Positions 25,528 to 33,939 of a DNA stretch of 64,000 nt are shown piece after piece (positions within the stretch are counted from its first letter, which is position 1; each line of letters begins with the position of its first letter). The stretch covers positions 1 to 64,000 of the forward strand of contig NZ_JHQS01000033.1 of the NCBI RefSeq assembly GCF_014843845.1. Reading direction: 5' to 3'. The notes under the pieces were generated by a model. That model searched no databases. It saw nothing but the letters and a program-made list of their open reading frames with translations, and was not told the origin of the DNA. Source of the DNA: Mesorhizobium amorphae. Its GTDB lineage: Bacteria; Pseudomonadota; Alphaproteobacteria; Rhizobiales; Rhizobiaceae. A program made the position numbers and the translations under genes.

Positions 25528-26262
25528 ATGAGCACTACCCTCAAGCCCGCCGGAGAGACACGCGCCGGGGACGTGTTGGCGCGCATGCGGAGCGACATCA
25601 TCAGCTGCGCCTTGAAGCCGGGAACCAAGCTGCGCTTCGAAACGCTGAAGGAACTGTATGAAGTAAGCTTCTCCACTCTGCGCGAGGCCCTCTCGCGGCT
25701 GGTGGCCGAAGGTCTGGTTGTCGCGGAGGGGCAGCGCGGTTTCCTGGTCGCGCCGGTCTCGCTCTTTGACCTCAACGATCTGACGGATGTCCGCGTGCTC
25801 ATCGAACGGCAGTGCATCAAGCTGGCGATCGATTGTGGCGACGATCGCTGGGAGGCGGACATTATGGCCAATTTCCATCGGATGGATCGCCTGCAAAGCC
25901 GGCTTGGCGCCAGCTACTACCTTTCCGACGAATGGGCTTCGCTGCACGGTGCGTTCCACCTTTCCCTCGTCGCGGCGTGCGGCTCGCCGAACCTGCTTGA
26001 AATCCGGCAGAAGCTGTTCGAGCGTGCGCATCGCTACCGCAGGATGTCCTCGCAGTTTCGCCCGCAATGGCGGGCAAAGGACGTCGAGCACAAGATGATC
26101 ATGGATCGGGTCATCGCGCGCGACACGGCCACGGCCCAGGATTTGGTCGACCGGCATATCCGCGAGACGACCGAGAATGTCATCGCCCATGCAAGCCACC
26201 TTTTCGCGCAAGGCGGCATGGGCGATTCTTTCAGGCGTAAAGATCCCGTGGCGGCGGAATAG
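25528..26262 (+). CDS. GntR-family transcriptional regulator, FCD (FadR) subfamily
   Basis: A 244-aa regulator. The N-terminal GntR winged HTH covers ~15-80: R-M-R-S-D-I-I-S-C-A-L-K-P-G-T-K-L, then L-K-E-L-Y-E-V-S-F-S-T-L-R-E-A-L-S-R-L and a V-A-E-G-Q-R-G-F wing. An all-helical FCD effector domain follows (D-V-R-V-L-I-E, H-G-A-F-H-L-S-L-V, H-K-M-I-M-D-R-V). The FCD metal histidines seem present (H-x3-H and later H). Such proteins respond to carboxylic acids. It follows the formaldehyde genes with its own promoter region, which holds a CGAAA box and an inverted repeat over the Shine-Dalgarno. It is one candidate for the factor binding the CGAAA motif. Confidence 0.88.
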   Translation: MSTTLKPAGETRAGDVLARMRSDIISCALKPGTKLRFETLKELYEVSFSTLREALSRLVAEGLVVAEGQRGFLVAPVSLFDLNDLTDVRVLIERQCIKLAIDCGDDRWEADIMANFHRMDRLQSRLGASYYLSDEWASLHGAFHLSLVAACGSPNLLEIRQKLFERAHRYRRMSSQFRPQWRAKDVEHKMIMDRVIARDTATAQDLVDRHIRETTENVIAHASHLFAQGGMGDSFRRKDPVAAE

Positions 26263-26412
26263 GCCACGGCAAGTCTCACCGACGCAATCCGCCGACGAGA
26301 GTTTCTCAATCGGCCGGAAGGAGGCGGACCGCGCCGATGCGCTCCGCTTCACGCCATTGCGCAGAATCGAGGTTCCCGGCAGGCCCGTTGCCTGCCGGAA
26401 AGTCGCCGCTGT

Positions 26413-27000
26413 TTACGAACGGGCGCGCCCTTCGACCTGAATAACGAGGCTCACATCGTCGCCGATCATTCCGAGTGCGGCTTTCATGCCGAAGTCGCTG
26501 CGTTTGATCGAAGTGCGCGCGCTGAAGCCGACGACGTGGCTCTTGTCCCACGGGTTTTGGCCTTCCTTGTTGAAGGTGACGTCCAGCGTGACGGGTTTGG
26601 TGACGCCGGCGATCGTTAGATCGCCGGCGATCGTGCCGGACTTGGCGTCGGCCGCCTTGAATTCATGCCCGACAAAAGTGATCTGCGGGAACTCCGTTGC
26701 ATTGAACCAGTCCGCGCCCTGGATGTCGCTATCTCGCTGGCTATTGTTGGTCGAGATCCCTGCTACTTTCACCGCAACATCGAGGCTGCTTTCCGCCGGG
26801 CGGGCGGGGTCGAACTGGAACGAGCCCGAGAATTCCTTCGCGATTCCGATCACCTGCGAGAAGCCAAGATGATCGATGAAGAAAGCAATCCCTGAATGCA
26901 CTGGATCGATATCGAAGGTCCCGGCCGCTGCCCTTTCGGCGGTCAGCGGCAGCCAGGCGATAGTGGCGGCAAGCAAAGTGGTGCGCAGTAAGTTCGACAT
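26413..27000 (-). CDS. YceI-family periplasmic protein
   Basis: A 195-aa secreted lipocalin-like protein. The signal peptide (residues 1-~26, ending A-A-A-G) is followed by the YceI start 'FDIDPVHSGIAFFIDHLG', then 'GSFQFDP', 'DWFNATEFPQITFVG', 'GDLTIAGVTKPVTLDV' and 'FSARTSIKRSDFGM'. YceI proteins bind isoprenoid or other hydrophobic molecules in the periplasm. GGGAGGA precedes the ATG at 27000. It converges on GntR and lies 46 bases downstream of the membrane-protein gene on the same strand. Confidence 0.9.
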   Translation of the reverse strand: MSNLLRTTLLAATIAWLPLTAERAAAGTFDIDPVHSGIAFFIDHLGFSQVIGIAKEFSGSFQFDPARPAESSLDVAVKVAGISTNNSQRDSDIQGADWFNATEFPQITFVGHEFKAADAKSGTIAGDLTIAGVTKPVTLDVTFNKEGQNPWDKSHVVGFSARTSIKRSDFGMKAALGMIGDDVSLVIQVEGRARS

Positions 27001-27046
27001 GGTTGTAGTTCCTCCCTGTTGATGGTTCCGACAGTCCTCTCCCGGC

Positions 27047-27910
27047 TCATACCGGGAAGCTTGAGCCGTATCGCGCGATCACAGTCGCCAGGGATGCGCC
27101 GACAGGCAGCAGGCACATCCCGACAAAAGTGGCGATTCGAACGGCCTTGTTCGTGGCGCGGACCCGGCGCAGGACCGGATCGACGACAAAAGGCGTGACA
27201 AAGACCAAGGTGAACACGGCCAGCGCCAGCATGTCGGTCTTGCGCGTGATGAGCGTGACGGTCTGTGCGACCGCGATCATGCCTCCTGCTCCGCCAAGGA
27301 GGGATGCGGAGCGAAATCCGAAGTCCGGATTTGAAATATTGGCGGCGACAATGGCAGCGATGGTGGTTGCAAAAAGCAGGCTGAGCTGGAAGCTCGAGGA
27401 CGATGCTCCCAACAGCGCGATCGGCGCGAATCCGGCGCATGCAATGCCGAGCAGGGTGGCGCGCCTCGTGCCGGATTCGTCCTCGGACTGACCTGTTCCA
27501 CAGGAAAGGCCATGCATCACCAGCAGGCCCCAAAGTGCTGCCGCCGCCACTTCCGGGAGTGCATCGGGCAGGCGGGCCGTTCCAATATAGGCGGCGGACG
27601 CGATCGGCTGGGCAAGGACAAGCGCGCGACCCAGCCCGCTACGGCCCGTGGCCTCGATCAGGACACCGAGTGCTGTTCCGATCACGGCCACGAAGAAGAT
27701 CTTGTTGACCGCGCCCACAGGCGGGAAAGACGGCACCTTGTTGTAGGTGAGCCAGTAGGCGACAAGGAAGCAGGCCGGCACCAGGAGGTCCGTCCAGATC
27801 CGCCCGGCGCGCAGCCAGCGCAGCAGCCCGGCAGCGACAAGCGCCAGCAAACCCACGGTCACCATGCCCAGGATCATCGCTTCCTGTGGCGATCGCGCCA
27901 GGCCGCTCAT
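27047..27910 (-). CDS. Polytopic membrane protein of unknown function
   Basis: A 287-aa protein with about eight to nine hydrophobic segments (e.g. AMILGMVTVGLLALVAAGLL, LLVPACFLVAYWLTY, IFFVAVIGTALGVLI, a cluster at AAAALWGLLVM, LSLLFATTIAAIVAA and others), and short loops with Arg at cytoplasmic sides. I do not recognise the family. The start at 27910 has no strong Shine-Dalgarno; an internal ATG at 27877 is an alternative. It lies directly upstream of YceI, so a membrane/periplasm pair handling a hydrophobic compound is possible. Confidence 0.65.
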   Translation of the reverse strand: MSGLARSPQEAMILGMVTVGLLALVAAGLLRWLRAGRIWTDLLVPACFLVAYWLTYNKVPSFPPVGAVNKIFFVAVIGTALGVLIEATGRSGLGRALVLAQPIASAAYIGTARLPDALPEVAAAALWGLLVMHGLSCGTGQSEDESGTRRATLLGIACAGFAPIALLGASSSSFQLSLLFATTIAAIVAANISNPDFGFRSASLLGGAGGMIAVAQTVTLITRKTDMLALAVFTLVFVTPFVVDPVLRRVRATNKAVRIATFVGMCLLPVGASLATVIARYGSSFPV

Positions 27911-28030
27911 GTCAGCAATCCCGCAGTGCTTGGGACTGTTGTTCAGGGATATCGGCGAAACTCATGGTGGTGCGCATACGTCCTCCCTTCGGCTTGATCT
28001 TGCATCCAGCCGGCTCCCTTATTCGATATG

Positions 28031-28069
28031 TTGACATACCGATTGTTTTTTAGATACTTATTGGTATCT
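28031..28069 (+). promoter_or_regulatory. Predicted sigma-70 promoter overlapped by operator site E
   Basis: TTGACA (28031-28036) is followed by a -10 region at GATACT/ATACTT (28053-28059, spacing 16-17). The operator AGATACTTATTGGTATCT (28052-28069; core 28053-28068) covers the -10. It lies upstream of the NMT1-like gene. The arrangement matches site D. Confidence 0.65.
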
Positions 28070-28186
28070 CAAATTATCATGCCTCTGTCAACATCGGTGG
28101 CTCCAACTGCGCGGGACCGAGCCGCATCTCGCCAGACAGAGGACCAAGTCGTTGCTGCGCTGGAAGTTTCAAGGGAGGATATCGTC

Positions 28187-29113
28187 ATGACCGATCTGGA
28201 ACCTGCCGGCCTCGCCGATCTTCGGCTCGCCGGCGGCGCGCAGGGGTTCAACTGGCTTCCCGTCTTCGTTGCCGAGGAGCAGGGCCTTTTCGAAAAGCAC
28301 AGCGTGCGGATCGTCTACAAGCGCATGGGCAGCGTCGAAAAGGCCACCACGGCCGTTCTCGAGGGCGAAGCGGACCTGGCGATCACGCCACCGGAAGGCG
28401 CCGTTGCCGACTTCGTCAGGGGAGGGGAACTGCGCATCGTCGCCGCCAACGCCGTGCGCCTGCCAATGTCCATCGTGGCGCGCCCGGGCATCAACTCGCT
28501 CGCCGAGCTGAGAGGTAAAAGGATCGGCACCTCCTCGCTGACGGAGGGGACTGCGATCTACACGCAGATCATGCTGGCTGCGGAAGGGTTGCACTATCCC
28601 GGCGACTATGAATTTGCCTTGGCCGGCATTCATACGAAGCGGTGGGAGGCGCTGCAGGCGGGCGACATCGACTGCGCCCCGCAGCCTGCGCCGTGGAACT
28701 TCCTCGCCCAGGACCAGGGCTACAGCCTGCTCGGGGAGGTCTGCGCCGCGATCCCCGAGATCCTCTTCACCGCCATCATCGGAAAGGCTTCCTGGCTCGG
28801 CGCGAACCGGGACGTCGTCACCCGCTTCCTCAAGGCGCTGATCGAAGCGCATGCGCTCACCAACGAGGCGGCCAACCAAGGCATTGCCCTGCCGATCTTC
28901 CAGCGTATCACCACACCCGACAGTGAACCCCTGGCGCGACGGGGGTTGGAATACATGCGCGGCATGGGCATGTGGCCGGACGGCCTTGCCGTACCAGACA
29001 AGGCGCTCAGGGCAACGATCGACCTGATGGTCAGGGCCAACCTGCTCGACAAGTCGAAACGCGACGCGGCTGAAGGCGTCTTCGACAGGCGCTATCTGGA
29101 CGGCGCCGCCTGA
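28187..29113 (+). CDS. NMT1/THI5-like (SsuA-type) binding-fold protein without signal peptide
   Basis: A 308-aa type II periplasmic-binding-fold protein of the NMT1/SsuA family: 'GGAQGFNWLPVFVAEEQGLFEKHSV' and the LRGKRIGTSSLTEGT lobe hinge. No signal peptide is seen from ATG 28187, which has a strong GGGAGGA 7 bases upstream. The frame is open back to 28028 with a hydrophobic-looking stretch, but that extension would run through operator site E and the predicted -10. No permease or ATPase is adjacent. It may be a cytosolic sensor or enzyme of the THI5 kind, or borrow another transporter. It belongs to the predicted GATAC regulon. Confidence 0.7.
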   Translation: MTDLEPAGLADLRLAGGAQGFNWLPVFVAEEQGLFEKHSVRIVYKRMGSVEKATTAVLEGEADLAITPPEGAVADFVRGGELRIVAANAVRLPMSIVARPGINSLAELRGKRIGTSSLTEGTAIYTQIMLAAEGLHYPGDYEFALAGIHTKRWEALQAGDIDCAPQPAPWNFLAQDQGYSLLGEVCAAIPEILFTAIIGKASWLGANRDVVTRFLKALIEAHALTNEAANQGIALPIFQRITTPDSEPLARRGLEYMRGMGMWPDGLAVPDKALRATIDLMVRANLLDKSKRDAAEGVFDRRYLDGAA

Positions 29114-29276
29114 TCAGCAGCGGCCGGCGAAATTCTCGTCGCGGGTTCATCGTGTCTGAGCACAGGCACCTCGTCTGCGGCCTCGATAGTCGAGGCTGCA
29201 TTCCAAGGTGATCTGAACATGCTTTGCAGTCGGCAGTCGGCTCTCGGTCCGTGCGGTGCCGGCTTCGGTCAGCGCG

Positions 29277-30660
29277 TCAGTGCTTGCCGGTCTTGATGAC
29301 CTTTTCGAAATAAGGTGCCGGCGCGACCTTCGCCCGGATCTCGCGGACCTGGTGCTTCTCCACTGTGTTGCGGCGCGACTCCGGCTCGCCCCACACAAGT
29401 GTGACTTCGGTTCCCGGCGGTCCATGTTCGAGGTCGACAAGCCCCAGCGAGATGAAGCGGTTGGCGTTTGCGGTGAAAGACGGCCAGGTCGAGATGCCCG
29501 CAACCTTGCCCTTCTTCATGACGGCATCGACCTGGAATGTGGCGTACATGGGCATCGGCATGTTGAGGAACTTGGCGGGGGTGCCGTTGGCGGGGAAGAT
29601 GGAGTCCTGCATCACGGCGGCTGCATCCTCGTCGTTCCATTCAAGGGTCACCTTCGTGCGGCGCTGGTTGTTCGCCCTCTCCAGCAAGGCGTCGCGGCCG
29701 ATGAAGTCGCGGCCGAAATCGATGACGTTCCTGTAGCCGAGCTCGATCGGATCGACATAGTAGTCCGTGATGTCGTCCGACACGAAACTGCCGCCGAGCG
29801 AAGCGACCGATTCCAGGAAGTAGTTGTTCAGCCACTCGCGGTAGGGCTTCATGTCGTCGCTGTGATAGATCGCCGGCAGCGGCATCGGCACCCAGCCGGA
29901 CTCCTGTGCAGTGGTCGAGTAGGCGAGCGCGCCGATCCGGCGCAGCCCGTATTTCTCGCCGGTCTTCTCCAGCGCTTCGCGCACCGCCTGCTGGTCGTCC
30001 CAGGCTCCGTAGATCTCGAAGCCGGGTTCGCCGGCCATGCCGTGCCGCAGGGCGCGGACGGATTTGCCTGCAATCTGGAACTCACCGATGTTGAAGAATT
30101 TGATCTCCGGCAGGCCGCCGCCGGTCACCTCGCGCATCCAGCGCAAGGGCGTTCGGTCCCTGGATCTGGACGCGGAACACCTCGCGGGTGCCGGAGCGGA
30201 TCGAGAAATTGTCGTCCTTTTTCGCCTCGACGTCGTAGTCGCTCTTCTGCGCGTTGTAGAGCACCCAGTCGCTTGCGAAGGGTGCGCCGACGATGCGGAA
30301 GAAGTCCTCGGCCTCCCGGAAGATGATGGCGTCGGCGATGTAGAATCCGTCGTGGCCTGCCAGTACGAGCTGTTTGGCGCGCAGGACCGGGAACGGGTCG
30401 AACTTGTTGACCGCGATCTCCGAGAGGAAGGGGATGACCTGCGACCCGCGCAGATGCAGTTCGGTCATGTGGTAGGACTGCTCGAGCAGCGCGCAGCCGT
30501 CCTTCCACGCACGCACTTCATCGCGCCAGTTCGTGAACTCCGGCGGAATGACTGGAAAGCGGTACGGCCCAAGGTTGGAGCCGCGGAGCAGGTTTACCGG
30601 TCCGCCCGCTGCTTCCAGGATGCTCTCGAGGCTCTGCAGTCCGTCATTCGTCGTTGCCAT
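29277..30660 (-). pseudogene. LigM/DesA-like tetrahydrofolate-dependent O-demethylase, frameshifted
   Basis: Two overlapping frames encode the N- and C-terminal parts of one GcvT-fold protein of about 460 aa, the length of vanillate/syringate O-demethylases (LigM, DesA). The first (ATG 30660, GGGAGGAACC upstream) starts ATTNDGLQSLESILEAAGG and reaches QIQGPNALAL. The second continues MREVTGGGLPEIKFFNIGEF to the stop at 29277. Removing one base from the CC at 30138-30139 (GG on the coding strand) joins them with family-normal spacing. The family moves an aromatic O-methyl group to tetrahydrofolate. Either the gene is freshly inactivated or this is an assembly error. Operator site F lies about 95 bases upstream of the start. 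Confidence 0.8.
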
Positions 30661-30753
30661 GTCGGTTCCTCCCAATAAGTATCAATGCAGAGACCGGATC
30701 CAGTGCGCCTCAAGGGCGGCTTTCAGAACAGATTCACCGCGCGAAGATACTAA

Positions 30754-30769
30754 GATACTATTAGGTATC
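30754..30769. promoter_or_regulatory. Palindromic operator, site F
   Basis: GATACT-ATTA-GGTATC, nearly identical to site E, with a further GATAC at 30746-30750. On the minus strand TTGATT and TATCTT elements flank it with 16-base spacing, so it would sit inside the promoter of the LigM-like gene. Confidence 0.65.
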
Positions 30770-30779
30770 CAAAAATCAA

Positions 30780-31228
30780 TTGGAATGTCAATGCGCGATT
30801 CTCTCTGGCTGGGGGGCGTCTAAGAAGTCGCCGACAGAGCATAGCGGGTGGTTGGCAATACTTGGCCAAGGCGGCGCAGTGGGCGCCCCCAAGAGCACTT
30901 GCCCGGACGAAGTGGGGCTGCGCGAAGCCATCAAGAGCGTGGTCGGCGAGGGACGCGTCCGAGCTGCCTTTGCTGCCTAGATGCGAGTACGAGCGATGAG
31001 AGCTTCATCCTCGCAGTTCCGCGGTGGCCAGCGCCTGGCCGACCCTGTCGTTGCCGATGTCGGCGACCTCGCTCAGGCCGGTTTCGCCACCTGTGACGGC
31101 AGAGACCGCGGCGCCCCACTCACTTGCGCACCAGGGCGTAGTTGTCGGCCCCGCGCCGCGTGGCCGGTGGACGCTGACGCCACAGCGATCTTCGGGAATT
31201 TCCCACCGAAAGGGCCAGTCTCGTCGAG
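30780..31228. other. Stretch without a supported gene
   Basis: Short frames exist on both strands, but none has a ribosome site or recognisable family. A plus-strand tail ending at 30980 (E-V-G-L-R-E-A-I-K-S-V-V) and a minus-strand run near 31010-31110 look protein-like and may be remnants of lost genes between the demethylase and the diiron monooxygenase locus. Confidence 0.4.
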
Positions 31229-31402
31229 CTAGTTGGTCTTCAACTGGCCAACGCGGTTTTCGGCGATCCAGCGGGCGGCGAGCACCAGTGCGCCCATGCT
31301 GAAATCCTTGCCGTGCTTGGCCACCATCTCTTCCGACAGCTTGGCCAGCCGTTCGAAGAATTCGTCCTTGCTCTCATCCTCGGGGGTGGATTCGGTTTGC
31401 AT
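31229..31402 (-). CDS. Small acidic protein of unknown function (57 aa)
   Basis: A 57-aa helical protein beginning MQTESTPEDESKDEFF and ending A-L-V-L-A-A-R-W-I-A-E-N. The start ATG 31402 has AGGAGG 5 bases upstream; in-frame codons further up lack a site. It is the last gene of a four-gene operon that diverges from the diiron monooxygenase operon, 31 bases after the WD40-like gene. The family is unrecognised. The size and acidic start would suit a small partner or adaptor of the upstream proteins. Confidence 0.6.
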   Translation of the reverse strand: MQTESTPEDESKDEFFERLAKLSEEMVAKHGKDFSMGALVLAARWIAENRVGQLKTN

Positions 31403-31433
31403 TTTTTCCTCCTGTTGCATGCGCCCTGCTTTG

Positions 31434-32549
31434 CTATTTGAACATCTGCGAGGGAAAGGTGACGATCGCGGCGGTGCCGTCAACGGCGCCTACCGCCAGA
31501 TGCTGCCCATCGCCGGACCAGGCAAGCGCGGTGACCGCGCTGCCCAGGGGCCTGACGAGGAGTTCGTCCCGCGCGCCGATCTGGGCGATGGTGATCCGGC
31601 CGTCGGCGTAGCCGGCCGCGATCAGTTTTTTCTCCGGGTGCGCCGCCACCGCCTCGACTAGGACCAGCCCGGCGCGGCCTGTCTCCAGCGCGCCCGAGGC
31701 TTCGCCGCCAACGGGCGGGGCGGCCATCGACCAGCCGGCGATCCGGAAGGCGCCCGAGGCGAACAATGCATTCACCGGCTGGCTCCAGCACACCGTGCGG
31801 ACCGGTGAAGGAAATCCAGCGATGATGTCAGCCCGGCCATCGGCCAGGCTGACAAGGGCAAAACCGCCTGTTTCAAGCCCGCAGGCCAACCATGTGCCGT
31901 CGCTACTCCAATGGATCGACAGCGGTCGCGCTGGAAAAGAGATTTCGCGGATCAAGGCACCCTCGACTACCCGGATCGACAGTCCTTCACCAAGGCCGCA
32001 AGCGAGGCGCCGCCCACCTGGCGAGAAGGCAAGTGCGTCTGTCGAGGCACCGCGTCCCAGTTGCATGGCATCGCCCAGCGCGCGTGCGAGGAAGACATCA
32101 TGCCCATTGCTGACGGCTGTCGTGTCCGATCTGGCGCTGTGGTCGAGGGCGACGATCGGTCCGTCGATTCTGACCGGGGATGCAGCGACTTTTCCGTCGG
32201 CGGTCAGATGCAGCACTTCGCCGCCGGCGGCGCCGACCAGAAAGCCGGAATGCGCATAGGCGGCGATCGGCACATCGCCATCTCCAAATGCGGTCGTGGC
32301 GATCAACGGCACTGGTGGTTTCTCCCTGGGCCGGATCGTCGTCTGGCCGAGATCGTTGCTCACCCTGATCCGCGACTCCGGCGGCTCGTGGTCCGCGACC
32401 GTGGCGATGGCGACGGTTCCGTCTATGGAGCTGAAAGCGACCGTCGAACCGTCCCCACTGAAGCGCAGATCGGCGATCGCCGACGGCCGCTGCCAGTTGC
32501 GGGCCAGAAGGTCGAACAAGGTCAGGTTCTGCATCGTCTGCTGGTTCAC
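31434..32549 (-). CDS. WD40-like beta-propeller protein
   Basis: A 371-aa protein made of repeated ~40-residue blade motifs: 'IADLRFSGDGSTVAFSSIDGTVAIATV', 'TDALAFSPGGRRLACGLGEG', 'LSIHWSSDGTWLACGLETGGFALVSL', 'VAAHPEKKLIAAGYADGRITIAQI' and 'VTALAWSGDGQHLAVGAVDGTAAIV', each with the GD/SPDG turn typical of WD40 propellers. There is no signal peptide. The GTG at 32549 is preferred, with GGGAGA 6 bases upstream; ATG 32534 lacks a site. WD40 propellers act as scaffolds. It lies in a tight operon with small helical proteins next to the diiron monooxygenase genes, so a role in assembling or sensing that complex is a hypothesis. Confidence 0.78.
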   Translation of the reverse strand: MNQQTMQNLTLFDLLARNWQRPSAIADLRFSGDGSTVAFSSIDGTVAIATVADHEPPESRIRVSNDLGQTTIRPREKPPVPLIATTAFGDGDVPIAAYAHSGFLVGAAGGEVLHLTADGKVAASPVRIDGPIVALDHSARSDTTAVSNGHDVFLARALGDAMQLGRGASTDALAFSPGGRRLACGLGEGLSIRVVEGALIREISFPARPLSIHWSSDGTWLACGLETGGFALVSLADGRADIIAGFPSPVRTVCWSQPVNALFASGAFRIAGWSMAAPPVGGEASGALETGRAGLVLVEAVAAHPEKKLIAAGYADGRITIAQIGARDELLVRPLGSAVTALAWSGDGQHLAVGAVDGTAAIVTFPSQMFK

Positions 32550-32562
32550 GCTGTTTCTCCCG

Positions 32563-32880
32563 TCAGTTTTCGTTCGCCGTTGCGGCAAGTCGGCGATCGA
32601 CGTCCTCGATGTCGCCTTCGGCCGCGACGATGCGCTCCTCGCACGCCACGCATGCCTGCATGATCGCTGCCGCACTCTGCTCTGCCTCATGCAAATCCCG
32701 CACCAGTTGCGCGCCGGCGCCATTTCTGCCGATTTCCAGCCCCAGGCGCAGCACATCCATCTCGATACCGGAGCGTTTCTGGTTGAGCCGGAGCGCCTCG
32801 GCAGTGAGCGCCGAGACGTTGGCGACGAGTGCCAGGCGGCGGGCGAGCAGCGCGTCATGATTGCCGGTCTGTTTCCCCAT
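32563..32880 (-). CDS. Small coiled-coil protein of unknown function (105 aa)
   Basis: A 105-aa, almost wholly helical protein with heptad-like leucine/alanine spacing (L-L-A-R-R-L-A-L-V-A-N-V-S-A-L-T-A-E-A-L and I-V-A-A-E-G-D-I-E-D-V-D-R-R-L). Two Cys lie close together in 'QACVACEE'. GGGAGGA precedes the ATG. It is 12 bases after the 158-aa gene and 13 before the WD40-like gene, so the three are almost certainly co-translated. I do not recognise the family. Confidence 0.65.
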   Translation of the reverse strand: MGKQTGNHDALLARRLALVANVSALTAEALRLNQKRSGIEMDVLRLGLEIGRNGAGAQLVRDLHEAEQSAAAIMQACVACEERIVAAEGDIEDVDRRLAATANEN

Positions 32881-32892
32881 CGGATCCTCCCG

Positions 32893-33369
32893 TCATTTTT
32901 CGCCCCCAGCCATCGGTCCGGGCGGTATTTCGAAAGCCGACAGCAATTTGGGCAGTGTGCCGGCTTGTGAATGGAACTGCTTTTCGGCCGCTTCGATGTG
33001 GCTCTTGAGTTGATCCCAGATGTCGACGCGGATCATCGATGTCGTATCGCCGGTGAGGCGCTCGATCTCGTCGACGCGGAACTGGCGCGTCAGCGAAACG
33101 CCGGAAAAAACGAAGTCGCGCAACAGGATCGCATGGTTCTCGATGAACAGATGGATCATCGGATGGGTTTCCGTGGTGACGCCACCGGCGGCAAGTTCGG
33201 CCCGGATGAAGTCCTGGAAATGGCTCTGCAGGCGATATTGGCTCTCGCCCATGAAGCGCATGACAAAGACCAGGTCGCGGTGCATCAGCCTGACAAGATC
33301 GCCAGTGACGCCATCAGCCTGGCTGGACATTGGCTCGGGCGACCCCCGGCTGTCTCTATCGCTCGGCAT
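32893..33369 (-). CDS. Protein of unknown function (158 aa), first gene of the divergent operon
   Basis: A 158-aa protein, mostly helical, with several His and Glu/Asp: R-L-M-H-R-D-L-V-F-V-M-R-F-M-G-E-S-Q-Y, T-H-P-M-I-H-L-F-I-E-N-H-A-I-L-L-R-D-F and H-I-E-A-A-E-K-Q-F-H. The H/E pattern could bind metal, but no family is recognised. The ATG at 33369 has GGAGAG nearby; an internal ATG at residue 14 is possible. Its promoter must lie in the 570-base region shared with the diiron monooxygenase operon, suggesting joint regulation. Confidence 0.65.
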   Translation of the reverse strand: MPSDRDSRGSPEPMSSQADGVTGDLVRLMHRDLVFVMRFMGESQYRLQSHFQDFIRAELAAGGVTTETHPMIHLFIENHAILLRDFVFSGVSLTRQFRVDEIERLTGDTTSMIRVDIWDQLKSHIEAAEKQFHSQAGTLPKLLSAFEIPPGPMAGGEK

Positions 33370-33524
33370 TGCCTCTCTCCAGCGCGGGGCCTGTCAATTG
33401 GCCGTCGCCTTCAAATAGTAGAGAAAGACGAAGAGTTGAATAGATGATATTCGTTTTCGTATTTGCTGCAGTTGCTAACTAAATATATCGCATTTGCGAA
33501 TAGATGTTAAAATATTACAGGCGT

Positions 33525-33551
33525 ACGTTACAACTGTAAAGGAACGTTACA
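33525..33551. promoter_or_regulatory. Candidate activator (enhancer) sites for the sigma-54 regulator
   Basis: ACGTTACA occurs at 33525-33532 and again at 33544-33551. The first continues into TTACA-AC-TGTAA (33528-33539), an inverted repeat. GTTACA/TGTAA half-sites about 80-100 bases upstream of a -24/-12 promoter resemble upstream activator sequences of AcoR-type regulators. The activator gene is at 43756-45843. Confidence 0.5.
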
Positions 33552-33625
33552 GTTGGCGATCTTTTCAGATGCTGAAAGAGCGGCGATTTTGTTTTGATCC
33601 CCAGCCACGGGCGCCATTTTCAAAT

Positions 33626-33641
33626 TGGCACGGCGCTTGCT
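33626..33641 (+). promoter_or_regulatory. Sigma-54 (-24/-12) promoter of the diiron monooxygenase operon
   Basis: TGGCAC-GGCGC-TTGCT matches the sigma-54 consensus TGGCAC-N5-TTGCW exactly, about 300 bases upstream of the first structural gene. The long untranslated leader (to 33939) contains no supported gene. An AcoR-type sigma-54 activator at the other end of the operon supports the assignment. Confidence 0.82.
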
Positions 33642-33939
33642 TTGTACATTTCCATAAGAAGCCCATCGCGCTTTTGACGCGGTGCCAAAAGAACGAGGGA
33701 ACGGAGGAAGCAGGTTACATCCGCTTCGATACGCCCATCGCAAATGCGGTTGGCGCCGAGGATCCCTGCCAGACGCCTCTAAAACCTTTGCCGCGATCCA
33801 CTTGAATGGCCGGACCATGAGTCGCGCCTGAATGCGCAACCCTTTGTCGTGCCGTTCGCACTCTCACTTGCGGCGCCGTGCGCCGCTTCATGCCGGGGTC
33901 AAGGGACCTGCGGCTCAAACCTGGTGGAGGCTTATGACC

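Noticed and set aside
28028..28186. N-terminal extension of the NMT1-like gene
   Set aside because: It would run through the predicted -10 and operator E and lacks a ribosome site, whereas ATG 28187 has GGGAGGA.
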